DNA of 64,000 bases from CALKXV01 sp965228905 (GTDB lineage Bacteria; Pseudomonadota; Alphaproteobacteria; Rhodobacterales; Rhodobacteraceae), in the NCBI GenBank assembly GCA_965228905.1, contig CBDDII010000002.1, forward strand, positions 1,116,001 to 1,180,000, given 5' to 3'. A program made the translations under genes and the position numbers. Below are positions 48,266-56,965 of this stretch, one piece after another; position 1 is the stretch's first letter, and each line of letters starts with the position of its first letter. The notes beneath the pieces are model-generated. The model was not told the DNA's origin and did not search any database. It saw nothing but the letters and a program-made list of their open reading frames with translations.

Positions 48266-49219
48266 ATGACTTTCACCAAGACCATTGCAACCGTGGCGAC
48301 CGCGGCGCTGATGGCGACCGGCGCCTTCGCGCAGGACATCGCCGTGATCGCGGGTTCGGTCGAAGACGCATTCATGGACAAGATCAAGAAGGGCGTGGAC
48401 GACGCGACCCACATGGTCGAAGCCAACGGCGGGTCGGTCCAGTATCTGCGGACCCAGAACTATGAAAACTTTGGCCCCGACCTTGTGACCCTGATCAACC
48501 AGGCCGTTGCGCAGGGCGTGGACGGTATCGCCATTCCGGTCTGGGTGCCTGACGCACAGATCCCCGCGCTGCAAGCTGCGGCTGAAGGTGGCATCAAGAT
48601 CATGCAGTACAACTCGGGTCTGCCCGTGAAGGCTGACATCGGCGCAATCAACTACTTTGGTTCGGACGAATACGCAGCCGGCTTCGGCGGTGGCAAGTAC
48701 CTGGCCGAAAAGGGCGCAACGCACATCCTGTGCCATATCCAGGTTCCTGGTGCGATCAACCTGACCGAGCGGTGCCGCGGTGTGACCGATGGTGCGACCG
48801 AGGCCGGTGCAAAAGTGACCGTGCTTGAAACGCCGCCGAACCTGGATGGCGACGTGACCGGTACGGCAGAGGCCCTGAAGGCCGAATTCATCGGTGACAA
48901 CTCGATCGACGCCATGGTGTCCTGTGCCGACTTCGGTGCGGCGGCCGGTGCGAACGCTGTCGAGCAGACCGGTCTAGACATCATGGTCAGCGCCTTTGAC
49001 TTCTCTCCGGCGACGCTGGAGCGGATCAAGGCCGGCACGCAGACCATGGCAATCGACCAGCAGCCCTACCTGCAGGGCTTTCTTGCGACCTCGATGCTGT
49101 TTGCGCACCTGAAGTTCGGCACCGAGATCTCGACCGATCCGGTCCTGACCGGTCCGGCCATCGTCGACGCATCCAATGTCGATGCTGTTGTCGCCGGCGC
49201 GGCACTCGGCGCACGCTGA
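48266..49219 (+). CDS. Inositol-type ABC transporter substrate-binding protein
   Basis: A 317-residue type I periplasmic binding protein with signal MTFTKTIATVATAALMATGAFA. Ligand-cleft segments include GSVEDAFMDKIKKGVDD, AIPVWVPDAQIP and SAFDFSPATLERIKAG...MAIDQQPYLQGF. GGGAGG precedes the ATG at 48266. It heads the ABC-iol operon, so an inositol (or inositol derivative) is the likely ligand, comparable with IbpA of Caulobacter; MocB-like rhizopine binding is the other option. Confidence 0.88.
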   Translation: MTFTKTIATVATAALMATGAFAQDIAVIAGSVEDAFMDKIKKGVDDATHMVEANGGSVQYLRTQNYENFGPDLVTLINQAVAQGVDGIAIPVWVPDAQIPALQAAAEGGIKIMQYNSGLPVKADIGAINYFGSDEYAAGFGGGKYLAEKGATHILCHIQVPGAINLTERCRGVTDGATEAGAKVTVLETPPNLDGDVTGTAEALKAEFIGDNSIDAMVSCADFGAAAGANAVEQTGLDIMVSAFDFSPATLERIKAGTQTMAIDQQPYLQGFLATSMLFAHLKFGTEISTDPVLTGPAIVDASNVDAVVAGAALGAR

Positions 49220-49231
49220 TCGCAACTTCGT

Positions 49232-49257
49232 CCCCGTCCGGATATCGCCGGGCGGGG
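49232..49257 (+). repeat. Intercistronic hairpin after the binding-protein gene
   Basis: A 10-base stem (CCCCGTCCGG / CCGGGCGGGG, one G-U pair) with loop ATATCG. It occupies the same place as the hairpin at 30602 in ABC operon 1 and lacks a T-run, consistent with transcript stabilisation and differential expression. Confidence 0.7.
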
Positions 49258-49286
49258 CACCCAGGCCAATCTGAGGACATACCGAC

Positions 49287-50363
49287 ATGGCGGATACACA
49301 GAATGCCGAAAGCCCTGCAAAGGGTGGGTTCTCGCTCCTGGCGCTGTTCAGACGCCCCGAAGCGGGAGCAGCAGCCGGATTTATCCTGATCTTCCTGTTC
49401 TTTGGGTACTTCGGTTGGGAAAAGAACTTTCTAACCGCTCTCGGGTCTTCGACCTGGCTGAATTTTGCGTCCAAGGTCGGCATCATCGCGATCCCGATCG
49501 GGTTCCTGATGATTGCCGGAGAGCTTGATATTTCGGTCGGCGCCCTGATCCCGGCTGGCGGGATCGTGCTGGCGATGTCGGTCGAGGTTTTCGGTTTCAA
49601 TATCTGGCTTGGGTTTCTGGTCGGTCTCGCCGTCGCGGGCTTGATCGGATACATAAACGGGCTTTTGGTGACGCGAACCAACGTACCGTCCTTGATCGTG
49701 ACGCTTGCAACGCTGTTCGTCGTGGCGGGGCTGAATGCCTATATCTCGAAACAGCTTGCCGGGACGACGCAGCACAGCCTGCAGGACGTTGGCGCGGTTT
49801 CGGAGTTCATCCTGGGTGACTATCATTCCCTGATCTTCGGCGAAAAGCCGGACCAGATCGTGATCTTCCGCAGTCTGCAAAGCTCGTTCTTCATCTGGAT
49901 CATCTTCGCGGCCATCTGTTTCTACATTCTCCACGTTTCGCCTTGGGGCAACTGGATCTTCGCCATGGGCGGAGACGAGGAAAGCGCGCGCAACGCGGGC
50001 ATCCCGACCAACCGGTTGAAGATCGCGTTGTTCATGCTGTCGGCCATGGCTGCGGCCCTGGTGGGCATGACCGAGGCGGTTCTGGCCAATACCGCAAGTA
50101 CCACGACCCAGTTCGGCATGATCTTCAACACGATCATCTGCGTGGTTGTCGGCGGCGTCCTGTTGACCGGGGGCTTCGGCACGGTGACGGGCGTGGTCTT
50201 TGGAACGCTGACCTTCGGGATCGTGTTCCAGGGGATCAACTTCACTTCGTTCGACAAGGACCTGAACCTTTTGTTCATCGGCGCCCTGCTGCTGGTTGCG
50301 GTCCTGATGAACGACACCTTCCGCAATCTGGCGACAAGTGCGTCGACCACGAAAAAGAAGTGA
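49287..50363 (+). CDS. Inositol-type ABC transporter permease
   Basis: A 358-residue RbsC-family permease. LMIAGELDISVGALIPAGGIVL (residues about 74-95) is the family's sequence at helix 2-3, and ESARNAGIPTNRLKIALFMLSAMA matches the permease of operon 1. About nine to ten helices. It contains an insert at about residues 145-205 (LAGTTQHSLQDVGAVSEFILGDYHS...), as does the other permease. GAGGACATACCGAC lies before the ATG. Confidence 0.9.
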   Translation: MADTQNAESPAKGGFSLLALFRRPEAGAAAGFILIFLFFGYFGWEKNFLTALGSSTWLNFASKVGIIAIPIGFLMIAGELDISVGALIPAGGIVLAMSVEVFGFNIWLGFLVGLAVAGLIGYINGLLVTRTNVPSLIVTLATLFVVAGLNAYISKQLAGTTQHSLQDVGAVSEFILGDYHSLIFGEKPDQIVIFRSLQSSFFIWIIFAAICFYILHVSPWGNWIFAMGGDEESARNAGIPTNRLKIALFMLSAMAAALVGMTEAVLANTASTTTQFGMIFNTIICVVVGGVLLTGGFGTVTGVVFGTLTFGIVFQGINFTSFDKDLNLLFIGALLLVAVLMNDTFRNLATSASTTKKK

Positions 50364-50373
50364 GGGGTTTGCT

Positions 50374-51198
50374 ATGACTGACAAGACACCAGTTCTGGAG
50401 ATGCGGAGCGTTGACAAGAGTTTTGGTCCGATTGACGTGTTGCACGAGATCAGCCTGAAGGTTCACGAGGGCGAGGTTCTGTGTCTGTTGGGGGACAACG
50501 GGGCCGGGAAGTCGACGCTGATCAAGACGCTTTCGGGGGTACATCAGCCGACGCGGGGCGAGATGCTGATGGACGGCAAGCCGGTCAATTTCGCCCGCCC
50601 GAAGGATGCCCAGAACATGGGGATCGCGACGGTGCACCAGTTCGGCGGGACTTATCCCCTGATGTCGATCGGGCGGAACTTTTTCGCCGGTGTCGAGCCG
50701 ACGAAGGGGATCGGTCCCTTCAAGGTCTTCGACCGGGACAAGGCGAACCGGATCGCGGTCGAGCAGGTGCAGAACTTCGGCATCACGCGGATCACCGACG
50801 GCGACCGTCTTGTCGGCGGCCTGTCGGGCGGGGAGCGGCAGTCGCTTGCCATTGCCCGGGCGGTCTATTTCGGCGCGCGCGTGCTGATCCTGGACGAGCC
50901 GACCGCGGCCCTCGGGGTGAAGCAGGCGGCCCACGTGTTGCGCATCGTGAACGAGGCGAAGCGGCGCGGGCTGGCGGTGATCTTCATCACCCACCAGGTG
51001 ATGCACGCCATGGCCGTGGGCGATCACTTTGCGGTTCTGATCCGGGGCGCCATTGCGGCGGACTTCCGCAAGGGCGAAAAGACGCGCGAGGAGATCGCCG
51101 ACCTGATGGCTGGCGGTGATTCCATGGCCGACCTCGAAGCCAATATCGAGGGCTACATGGAAACCCACGAAGGGCATCCGCCGCCGCCCGCAGAATAA
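50374..51198 (+). CDS. Inositol-type ABC transporter ATP-binding protein
   Basis: A 274-residue single ABC ATPase. Walker A is GDNGAGKST, the signature is LSGGERQSLAIARA and Walker B is LILDEPTAALG. It resembles the ATPase of operon 1 (the two systems are related) and, like it, has one ATPase domain. The ATG at 50374 is used; a longer frame starts inside the permease gene and is rejected. Confidence 0.92.
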   Translation: MTDKTPVLEMRSVDKSFGPIDVLHEISLKVHEGEVLCLLGDNGAGKSTLIKTLSGVHQPTRGEMLMDGKPVNFARPKDAQNMGIATVHQFGGTYPLMSIGRNFFAGVEPTKGIGPFKVFDRDKANRIAVEQVQNFGITRITDGDRLVGGLSGGERQSLAIARAVYFGARVLILDEPTAALGVKQAAHVLRIVNEAKRRGLAVIFITHQVMHAMAVGDHFAVLIRGAIAADFRKGEKTREEIADLMAGGDSMADLEANIEGYMETHEGHPPPPAE

Positions 51199-51203
51199 CC
51201 GCC

Positions 51204-51234
51204 CGGGCGGCCGGCCCCGGTCGCCCGAGGCTTT
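51204..51234 (+). terminator. GC-rich intercistronic hairpin, weak terminator
   Basis: CGGGCGGCC pairs with GGTCGCCCG (nine pairs, one wobble) around GGCCCC, followed by AGGCTTTCC. The T-tract is short. It may reduce but not end transcription into the downstream dehydrogenase and iol genes. Confidence 0.5.
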
Positions 51235-51298
51235 CCGGATCGACTGCAAGCAACACCGGTTCGAGCGTTTTCGGGCCGAATGAATGGAGACTGCTCCC

Positions 51299-52303
51299 GT
51301 GACAACGCGACTTGCCATCATCGGCGCTGGCCTCATGGGCGAGGATCACGCCCGGATCGTTGCCGAGGATCTGCCCGGTGCCACCCTGCAGGTGGTCTGC
51401 GACATGGATGAGGCTCGTGCAAGACGTGTCGGCGATGCCCTTGGGGCCGTGGATGTCGCCAGTGATCCCGAGGCGGTGATCGCTCGCGATGACGTGGATG
51501 CGGTGATCATCGCCTCGCCCGATTTTACCCATGCACCTTTGTCCAAGACGTGCATAGCCGCGGGCAAGCGGGCCCTGTGTGAAAAGCCGCTTTCGCAGGA
51601 CCCGCAAGAATGCCTTGAGGTGATGCAGGCGGAGGAGGCGGCGGGGGCACGGCACGTGATGCTGGGTTTCATGCGCCGCTTCGATCAATCCTATGGGGAG
51701 ATGCGCGCCGCCCTTCAGGATGGCAGCCTCGGCCGCGCGCTGATGATGCACAACTTCCACCGCAACGTCGAAACCCCCGCCGCCGACTTCACCGGCGCGA
51801 TGGCGATCACCAACTCGGCCCCGCACGAGTTCGATGTGGTGCGGCTTGTGCTGGGGTGCGAATATGCCTCGATCACCGCGCACCAGCCGAAGCGGTCGGA
51901 TGCGCGGGTGGCCCCCGTCGTGATGGTACTGGAGACCACGGAAGACCAGCTTGTCACCATCGAGATCAACAACAACGCGGCTTACGGCTATGACGTGCGC
52001 GCCGAACTGGTGGGCGAGGCGGGGTCCATCGCGATGAACAACGTCGCCTATACGCGCACCGACATGAAACTGGCCTCTGCGACCCGCTATGACGCCGACT
52101 GGCGGGGCCGCTATCATAATGCCTACGTGCGCCAGAACCGTGCCTTCGTCGATTTTGTCGAAACGGGCCGCTTTCCCGAGATTGCCTCGGATTGCTGGGA
52201 TGGCTATTGCGCGGCCAAGGTCGCCGAAGCTGGCGTGGCGGCACTTGAGACAGGCAGGAAACAGGCGGTCGAGATGATCGCGAAACCGGAGTTTTACAAA
52301 TGA
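51299..52303 (+). CDS. Gfo/Idh/MocA-family dehydrogenase (inositol 2-dehydrogenase-like)
   Basis: A 334-residue oxidoreductase. LAIIGAGLMGEDHARIV binds NAD(P). ALCEKPLSQ carries the catalytic lysine, GFMRRFDQSY and NSAPHEFDVVRLVLG the substrate site. The GTG at 51299 is preferred, since GGAG stands nine bases before it; an ATG 15 bases upstream has no such site. It is similar to, but distinct from, IolG at 54060. It may act on a different inositol isomer or on the demethylated product. Confidence 0.88.
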   Translation: MTTRLAIIGAGLMGEDHARIVAEDLPGATLQVVCDMDEARARRVGDALGAVDVASDPEAVIARDDVDAVIIASPDFTHAPLSKTCIAAGKRALCEKPLSQDPQECLEVMQAEEAAGARHVMLGFMRRFDQSYGEMRAALQDGSLGRALMMHNFHRNVETPAADFTGAMAITNSAPHEFDVVRLVLGCEYASITAHQPKRSDARVAPVVMVLETTEDQLVTIEINNNAAYGYDVRAELVGEAGSIAMNNVAYTRTDMKLASATRYDADWRGRYHNAYVRQNRAFVDFVETGRFPEIASDCWDGYCAAKVAEAGVAALETGRKQAVEMIAKPEFYK

Positions 52304-53259
52304 AGCTGGGGTTCGTATCGGACAGCCTTGGGGGCATGTCCTTTGACGCCATGATGGACAATGCGGTGCGCATGGGGGTGCAGGGCATCGAGGTCAACAC
52401 CTGCGGTTGGTCGACCGCGCCGCACTTCGACCTGAAGGCGATGCTGGGGAATGCGGCGGCACAGGCCGACTTCAAGGCGGCCTTTGCCGACCGGGGGCTG
52501 GAGATCATCAGCCTCAACGCCAACGGCAACCCGCTGCACCCGACGGACCCGGCCCAGGCGCAGGGGCTGAAGGACACGATCCGGGTCGCGGGCGAGATGG
52601 GGATCACCACGGTCTGTACCATGTCGGGCCTGCCCGCGGGCAATGCGACCGACAGGATGCCGAACTGGGTGGTCAGCTCCTGGCCGCCGGAAACCCAAGC
52701 CATATTGGCCTACCAGTGGGAAGAAAAGCTGATCCCTTTCTGGACCGAGATCGCCACCCTGGCGCAGGAAAACGGTGTCGAGCACATCGCGCTGGAGCTG
52801 CACGGCAACCAATGCGTCTACAACGTGCCGTCACTTTTGAAACTGCGCGAGGTGATTGGTCCGGTGATCGGTGCGAACCTCGATCCCAGCCACCTGTTCT
52901 GGATGGGGGCCGACCCGCTCCTCGCCGCCGAAGCACTTGGCGATGCGATCTATCACGTCCACGCCAAGGACACGATGCTGAACGCCCCGGTGCAGGCGAC
53001 GACCAGCCTGTTGGAGAACGGCAGCCTGATGGACATCCCGGCGCGCAGCTGGTCCTACATCACCCTCGGCTTCGGCCACGGCGAGGAGTGGTGGCGTCAG
53101 TTCTGCTACCGCTTGAAAATGGCCGGCTACGACGGCTGGCTGTCCATCGAGCACGAAGACGTCCTGTTGAACTCCCTCGAAGGCCTTGAAAAGTCCGTCA
53201 CCCTCCTGCAAGGCGTGATGCCAGGCAAACCCGCAGACTTCAAACCGCAGGATATCTGA
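52300..53259 (+). CDS. Sugar phosphate isomerase/epimerase-family TIM barrel
   Basis: A 319-residue protein of the xylose isomerase-like barrel fold (AP endonuclease 2 family). Predicted metal ligands are Glu in ALELHGNQ, Asp in NLDPSHLFWMG, His in HVHAKD and Glu in SIEHED. This group includes inosose dehydratases and keto-inositol epimerases. The ATG overlaps the preceding dehydrogenase stop by four bases, so the two probably act in sequence. The exact reaction is unknown. Confidence 0.85.
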   Translation: MKLGFVSDSLGGMSFDAMMDNAVRMGVQGIEVNTCGWSTAPHFDLKAMLGNAAAQADFKAAFADRGLEIISLNANGNPLHPTDPAQAQGLKDTIRVAGEMGITTVCTMSGLPAGNATDRMPNWVVSSWPPETQAILAYQWEEKLIPFWTEIATLAQENGVEHIALELHGNQCVYNVPSLLKLREVIGPVIGANLDPSHLFWMGADPLLAAEALGDAIYHVHAKDTMLNAPVQATTSLLENGSLMDIPARSWSYITLGFGHGEEWWRQFCYRLKMAGYDGWLSIEHEDVLLNSLEGLEKSVTLLQGVMPGKPADFKPQDI

Positions 53260-53260
53260 C

Positions 53261-54034
53261 ATGGCATTTCAACTTGCCGCTTGTGCCGAGATGCTCTGGC
53301 AGGACAGACCGATCCACTGGCGTGCCGCGCGACTGCACGAATTGGGGTTCGGGGTGGGCCTTTGGAACTGGCCTGCATGGGATCTGGACTCGCTGGAAAA
53401 AACCGGCGCGACCTTCACCATCATGAACGGCTATCTTGAGGGGCGGCTGGCCGATGCCGATGGTGCGGACACGCTATTGAAATCGGCGCGGGAAACCGCG
53501 CAGGTCGGAAAGCGCCTTGGGGTGCACCGTTTGAACCTACATGGGACGGGGCTTGGCGACCAGGGCTTGCCAATCCAGCAGATGGCGCATGTGGCCCCGG
53601 GCATGTGGCTTCGTGCACGCGATACGCTGCATCGCATTTGCGACATGGCCGAGGAAGAGGGCGTGACCTTCACGTTGGAAAACCTGAACCTGCGCGAGCA
53701 TCCCGGCTGTCCGTTCAATTCGACCGCCGATGTCCTGTCGTTGGTTGCCGCCGTGGATCGGCCCGAGTTGCGCATCAACCTTGATCTTTACCACACGCAG
53801 ATCGGTGAGGGCGACGTGATCCGCCATGCGGAAGCCTGCCTGCCGTGGATCGGCGAGGTTCAGGTGGCAGACAATCCCGGGCGATGCGAACCCGGCACGG
53901 GCGAGATGAACTGGCCGATGATTGCGAAAGCACTTGCCGGGATGGGCTATGACGGCCCCATTGGGATGGAAGCCTTTGCCAAGGGCGATCCGGAAGTGGC
54001 GCTGGAGGCTTTCCGTGCCGCCTTTACACTCTGA
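53261..54034 (+). CDS. Hydroxypyruvate isomerase-like TIM barrel (IolI/Hyi type)
   Basis: A 257-residue barrel that starts LAACAEMLWQDRP. Metal-site segments are LENLNLREHPG (Glu), INLDLYHTQIGEGD (Asp and His), VADNPGRCEPGTGEMN and GMEAF (Glu). The GRCEPGTGEMNW sequence is typical of hydroxypyruvate isomerase-like proteins. In an iol cluster it may serve as the 2-keto-myo-inositol isomerase (IolI role), allowing D-chiro-inositol use. It starts one base after the previous stop. Confidence 0.83.
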   Translation: MAFQLAACAEMLWQDRPIHWRAARLHELGFGVGLWNWPAWDLDSLEKTGATFTIMNGYLEGRLADADGADTLLKSARETAQVGKRLGVHRLNLHGTGLGDQGLPIQQMAHVAPGMWLRARDTLHRICDMAEEEGVTFTLENLNLREHPGCPFNSTADVLSLVAAVDRPELRINLDLYHTQIGEGDVIRHAEACLPWIGEVQVADNPGRCEPGTGEMNWPMIAKALAGMGYDGPIGMEAFAKGDPEVALEAFRAAFTL

Positions 54035-54059
54035 GACAACACATGCGAAAGACAAAGCC

Positions 54060-55055
54060 ATGATCAAAGTCGGACTCTTAGGCGCGGGCCGTATTGCCGG
54101 TGTACATGCCACTGCAATTTCCTCGAACCCGGGCAGCACGCTTGCAGCGGTTTCGGATTACGTTCCGGAAAACGCCGAAAAGCTGGCGACGGAATACGGG
54201 AGCACCGCACGCACGACCGAGGAGATTATTGCCGATGACAGCATCGACGCGGTGCTGATCGCGACATCGACCGACACCCATTCCGACCTGATGGAAGCCG
54301 CGACGGCAGCGGGCAAGGCCGTTTTGTGTGAAAAACCTGTCGACCTCAGCCTCGAACGCGCACGGGCCTGCCAAAAGGCAGTGGCGTCGACCGGCAAGCC
54401 GGTGATGATCGGGTTCAATCGCCGGTTCGATCCGAACTTCGGTGCGATGAAGGCGGCGCTGGATGCGGGCGAGATCGGCAAGCCCGAGCTTCTTTCAATC
54501 ACGTCTTTCGATCCGGCACCGCCGCCGGTGGCCTATGTGAAGGTTTCGGGCGGTTTGTTCCGTGACATGATGATCCACGATTTCGACATGGCGAACTTCA
54601 TGATGGGCGAGGCTCCTGTGTCGATCATGGCTGCCGGGTCTTCCATCGTTGATCCGGAAATCGGTGCGGCAGGGGATGTCGACACCGCCGCTGTGACGAT
54701 GACCTATGCCGACGGGCGCATTGCGGTGATCAAGAACTCGCGACGTGCTGTCTATGGCTACGACCAGCGCGTGGAGTTGTTGGGTTCGGAAGGCCTGTTG
54801 CAGGCCCAGAACATGCTGGAAAACACGGTTGTGAAATCCACAACGGATGGCGTGACCGGAGCGAAACCCACCTACTTCTTCCTGGAACGCTACATGCCGG
54901 CCTATGCAAGGGAATGGGCCGCCTTCGTTGACGCCATCAATGGCGGCGGCGCGATTCCCGTGACGCTTGATGATGGGGTGTTGGCGCTTGCCATGGCAGA
55001 AGCGGCGACCCAATCGCTGAAGACTGGCAAGCCGGTGGAACTGACCGATGTCTAA
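54060..55055 (+). CDS. iolG: myo-Inositol 2-dehydrogenase
   Basis: A 331-residue enzyme that oxidises myo-inositol to scyllo-inosose. NAD binding: VGLLGAGRIAGVHA. LCEKPVDLSL contains the catalytic lysine, and GFNRRFDPNF and GGLFRDMMIHDFDMANFMMGE hold the aspartate/histidine site seen in IolG. Its start at 54060 gives the canonical MIKVGLLGAG beginning; the longer frame reads into the upstream gene. It overlaps iolC by eight bases. Confidence 0.92.
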   Translation: MIKVGLLGAGRIAGVHATAISSNPGSTLAAVSDYVPENAEKLATEYGSTARTTEEIIADDSIDAVLIATSTDTHSDLMEAATAAGKAVLCEKPVDLSLERARACQKAVASTGKPVMIGFNRRFDPNFGAMKAALDAGEIGKPELLSITSFDPAPPPVAYVKVSGGLFRDMMIHDFDMANFMMGEAPVSIMAAGSSIVDPEIGAAGDVDTAAVTMTYADGRIAVIKNSRRAVYGYDQRVELLGSEGLLQAQNMLENTVVKSTTDGVTGAKPTYFFLERYMPAYAREWAAFVDAINGGGAIPVTLDDGVLALAMAEAATQSLKTGKPVELTDV

Positions 55056-56961
55056 GCCGCTTGATCTTATCACCATCGGTCGGTCCTCGGTCGATTTGTA
55101 TGGCGCCCAGATTGGCGGGCGGCTTGAGGACATGGGGTCTTTCGACAAGTATATCGGCGGCTCGCCCACGAACATCGCCTGCGGGACGGCAAGGCTGGGT
55201 TTGAAATCGGCGGTCATCACCGGGGTCGGTGATGAACACATGGGCCGGTTCATCCGCGAGCAGTTGGAGCGTGAAGGGGTGAACACGGATGGGGTCAAGA
55301 CCGACCCCGAGCGGCTGACCGCGCTGGTGCTTCTGGGCATTCGCGACCAGGAGCAGTTTCCGTTGATCTTCTATCGCGAAGATTGCGCCGACATGGGGCT
55401 GACCACGGATGATGTCGACGAGGACTTCATCCGTAGTGCGCGCGCGGTCGTTGCGACCGGTACGCACCTCAGCCACCCTCAGGTCGAGGCGGCGACGATC
55501 AAGGCGCTGGAAATCGCGCGAGCGGCGGGAATGCAGGCGGCGCTGGACATCGACTATCGCCCGAACCTTTGGGGCGTTGCGGGGCATGGCGACGGCGAAA
55601 GCCGGTTTGTCGAAAGTGCGAAGGTGACGGAAAAGCTGCAATCGACGCTGCATTTGTTCGATTTGATCGTCGGCACGGAAGAGGAATTCCATATCGCGGG
55701 CGGCTCTACCAAAACGATCGAGGCTCTGCGTGCGGTGCGTGCGGTGTCTGGTGCAACGCTTGTCTGCAAGCGCGGCGCGGCGGGGGCGGTGGCCTTCACC
55801 GGCGACATTTCCGACAGCCTTGACGATGGCGAGGCGGGGCCGGGCTTTCCAATTGAAGTGTTCAACGTTCTTGGGGCAGGGGACGGGTTCATGTCCGGTC
55901 TCTTGAAGGGCTGGCTGGATGGCGAGGATTGGCCGACAGCGCTGAAATACGCCAATGCCTGTGGCGCTTTCGCGGTGTCACGCCACGGCTGCACGCCTGC
56001 TTATCCAAGCTGGGAAGAGCTTCAGTTCTTCTTCGAACGCGGGATCAAGCGGCCCGATCTTAGGAATGATGCCGAGTTGGAGCAGGTGCATTGGGCGACG
56101 AACCGCCACGGCGACTGGTCGTCGGTCAAGACCTTTGCTTTCGATCATCGTTTGCAGCTTGAGGAGATGGACGGTTACACCAAGGAAAAAGGGTCGGCGT
56201 TCAAAGAGTTGTGCCTTGATGCTGCGCTGAGGGTTCAGGATGGGCAGCCGGGCTACGGCATCCTGTGCGACAACCGCATCGGGCGTTCGGCTCTGCACCG
56301 GGCGACGGGAACCAGGCTTTGGATCGGGCGGCCGACAGAGCTTCCCGGTTCGCGCCCGATCGAGTTTGAAGACGAGTTGGGCGAGGATCTTGGGCGCTTG
56401 CGGGAATGGGCGCGGGAAAACGTGGTGAAGCTTCTGGTCTTTTGCCACCCCGACGATGATGAAAAGACGGCGGGTATGCAGGTGGCGCGGGTGAAGCGGT
56501 TGTTCACGGCGGCACGGCGCAATGGGCTGGAGTTCCTTTTGGAGGTTATCCCGTCCAAGGTCGGCCCGGTGGATGACACGACGACCGCCAAGCTGATCCA
56601 GACGTTCTATGACGCGGGTGTCTATCCCGACTGGTGGAAGCTTGAGCCGTTCAAGACCGAAGCCGCATGGGCCAATGCGGTAGCGGCCATCGAAAAGAAT
56701 GATCCCCGCACGCGCGGCATCGTCGTTCTGGGGCTGGATGCGCCGGAAGACGAGTTGGCCGAAAGTTTCGCTCTTGCCGCCAACCAACCGCTGGTAAAGG
56801 GTTTTGCCGTTGGCCGCACGATCTTTGGGGACGCGGCGCGAGCGTGGTTGAAGGGCGAAATCACGGACGCTGAAGCTGTCGGCCAGATGTCGGACCGGTA
56901 TCAAGGGCTCTGCGAAGTTTGGGACAATGCACGCGCCGACGCGCGGTTGAACGCGAGGTAA
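55048..56961 (+). CDS. iolC: Fused 5-dehydro-2-deoxygluconokinase and DUF2090 aldolase-like protein
   Basis: A 637-residue two-domain protein. The N-terminal PfkB kinase (about 1-325) has IGRSSVDLYGAQIGG and the catalytic NVLGAGDGFMSGLL with Asp near 277. The C-terminal DUF2090 domain (about 345-637; FAFDHRLQLEEM, GILCDNRIGRSAL, WWKLEPFKTEAAW) is a predicted class I-type aldolase that replaces IolJ. The protein would phosphorylate 2-deoxy-5-keto-gluconate and split the product into dihydroxyacetone phosphate and malonate semialdehyde. Fusions of this kind are common in proteobacteria. Confidence 0.93.
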   Translation: MSKPLDLITIGRSSVDLYGAQIGGRLEDMGSFDKYIGGSPTNIACGTARLGLKSAVITGVGDEHMGRFIREQLEREGVNTDGVKTDPERLTALVLLGIRDQEQFPLIFYREDCADMGLTTDDVDEDFIRSARAVVATGTHLSHPQVEAATIKALEIARAAGMQAALDIDYRPNLWGVAGHGDGESRFVESAKVTEKLQSTLHLFDLIVGTEEEFHIAGGSTKTIEALRAVRAVSGATLVCKRGAAGAVAFTGDISDSLDDGEAGPGFPIEVFNVLGAGDGFMSGLLKGWLDGEDWPTALKYANACGAFAVSRHGCTPAYPSWEELQFFFERGIKRPDLRNDAELEQVHWATNRHGDWSSVKTFAFDHRLQLEEMDGYTKEKGSAFKELCLDAALRVQDGQPGYGILCDNRIGRSALHRATGTRLWIGRPTELPGSRPIEFEDELGEDLGRLREWARENVVKLLVFCHPDDDEKTAGMQVARVKRLFTAARRNGLEFLLEVIPSKVGPVDDTTTAKLIQTFYDAGVYPDWWKLEPFKTEAAWANAVAAIEKNDPRTRGIVVLGLDAPEDELAESFALAANQPLVKGFAVGRTIFGDAARAWLKGEITDAEAVGQMSDRYQGLCEVWDNARADARLNAR

Positions 56962-56965
56962 TCCG

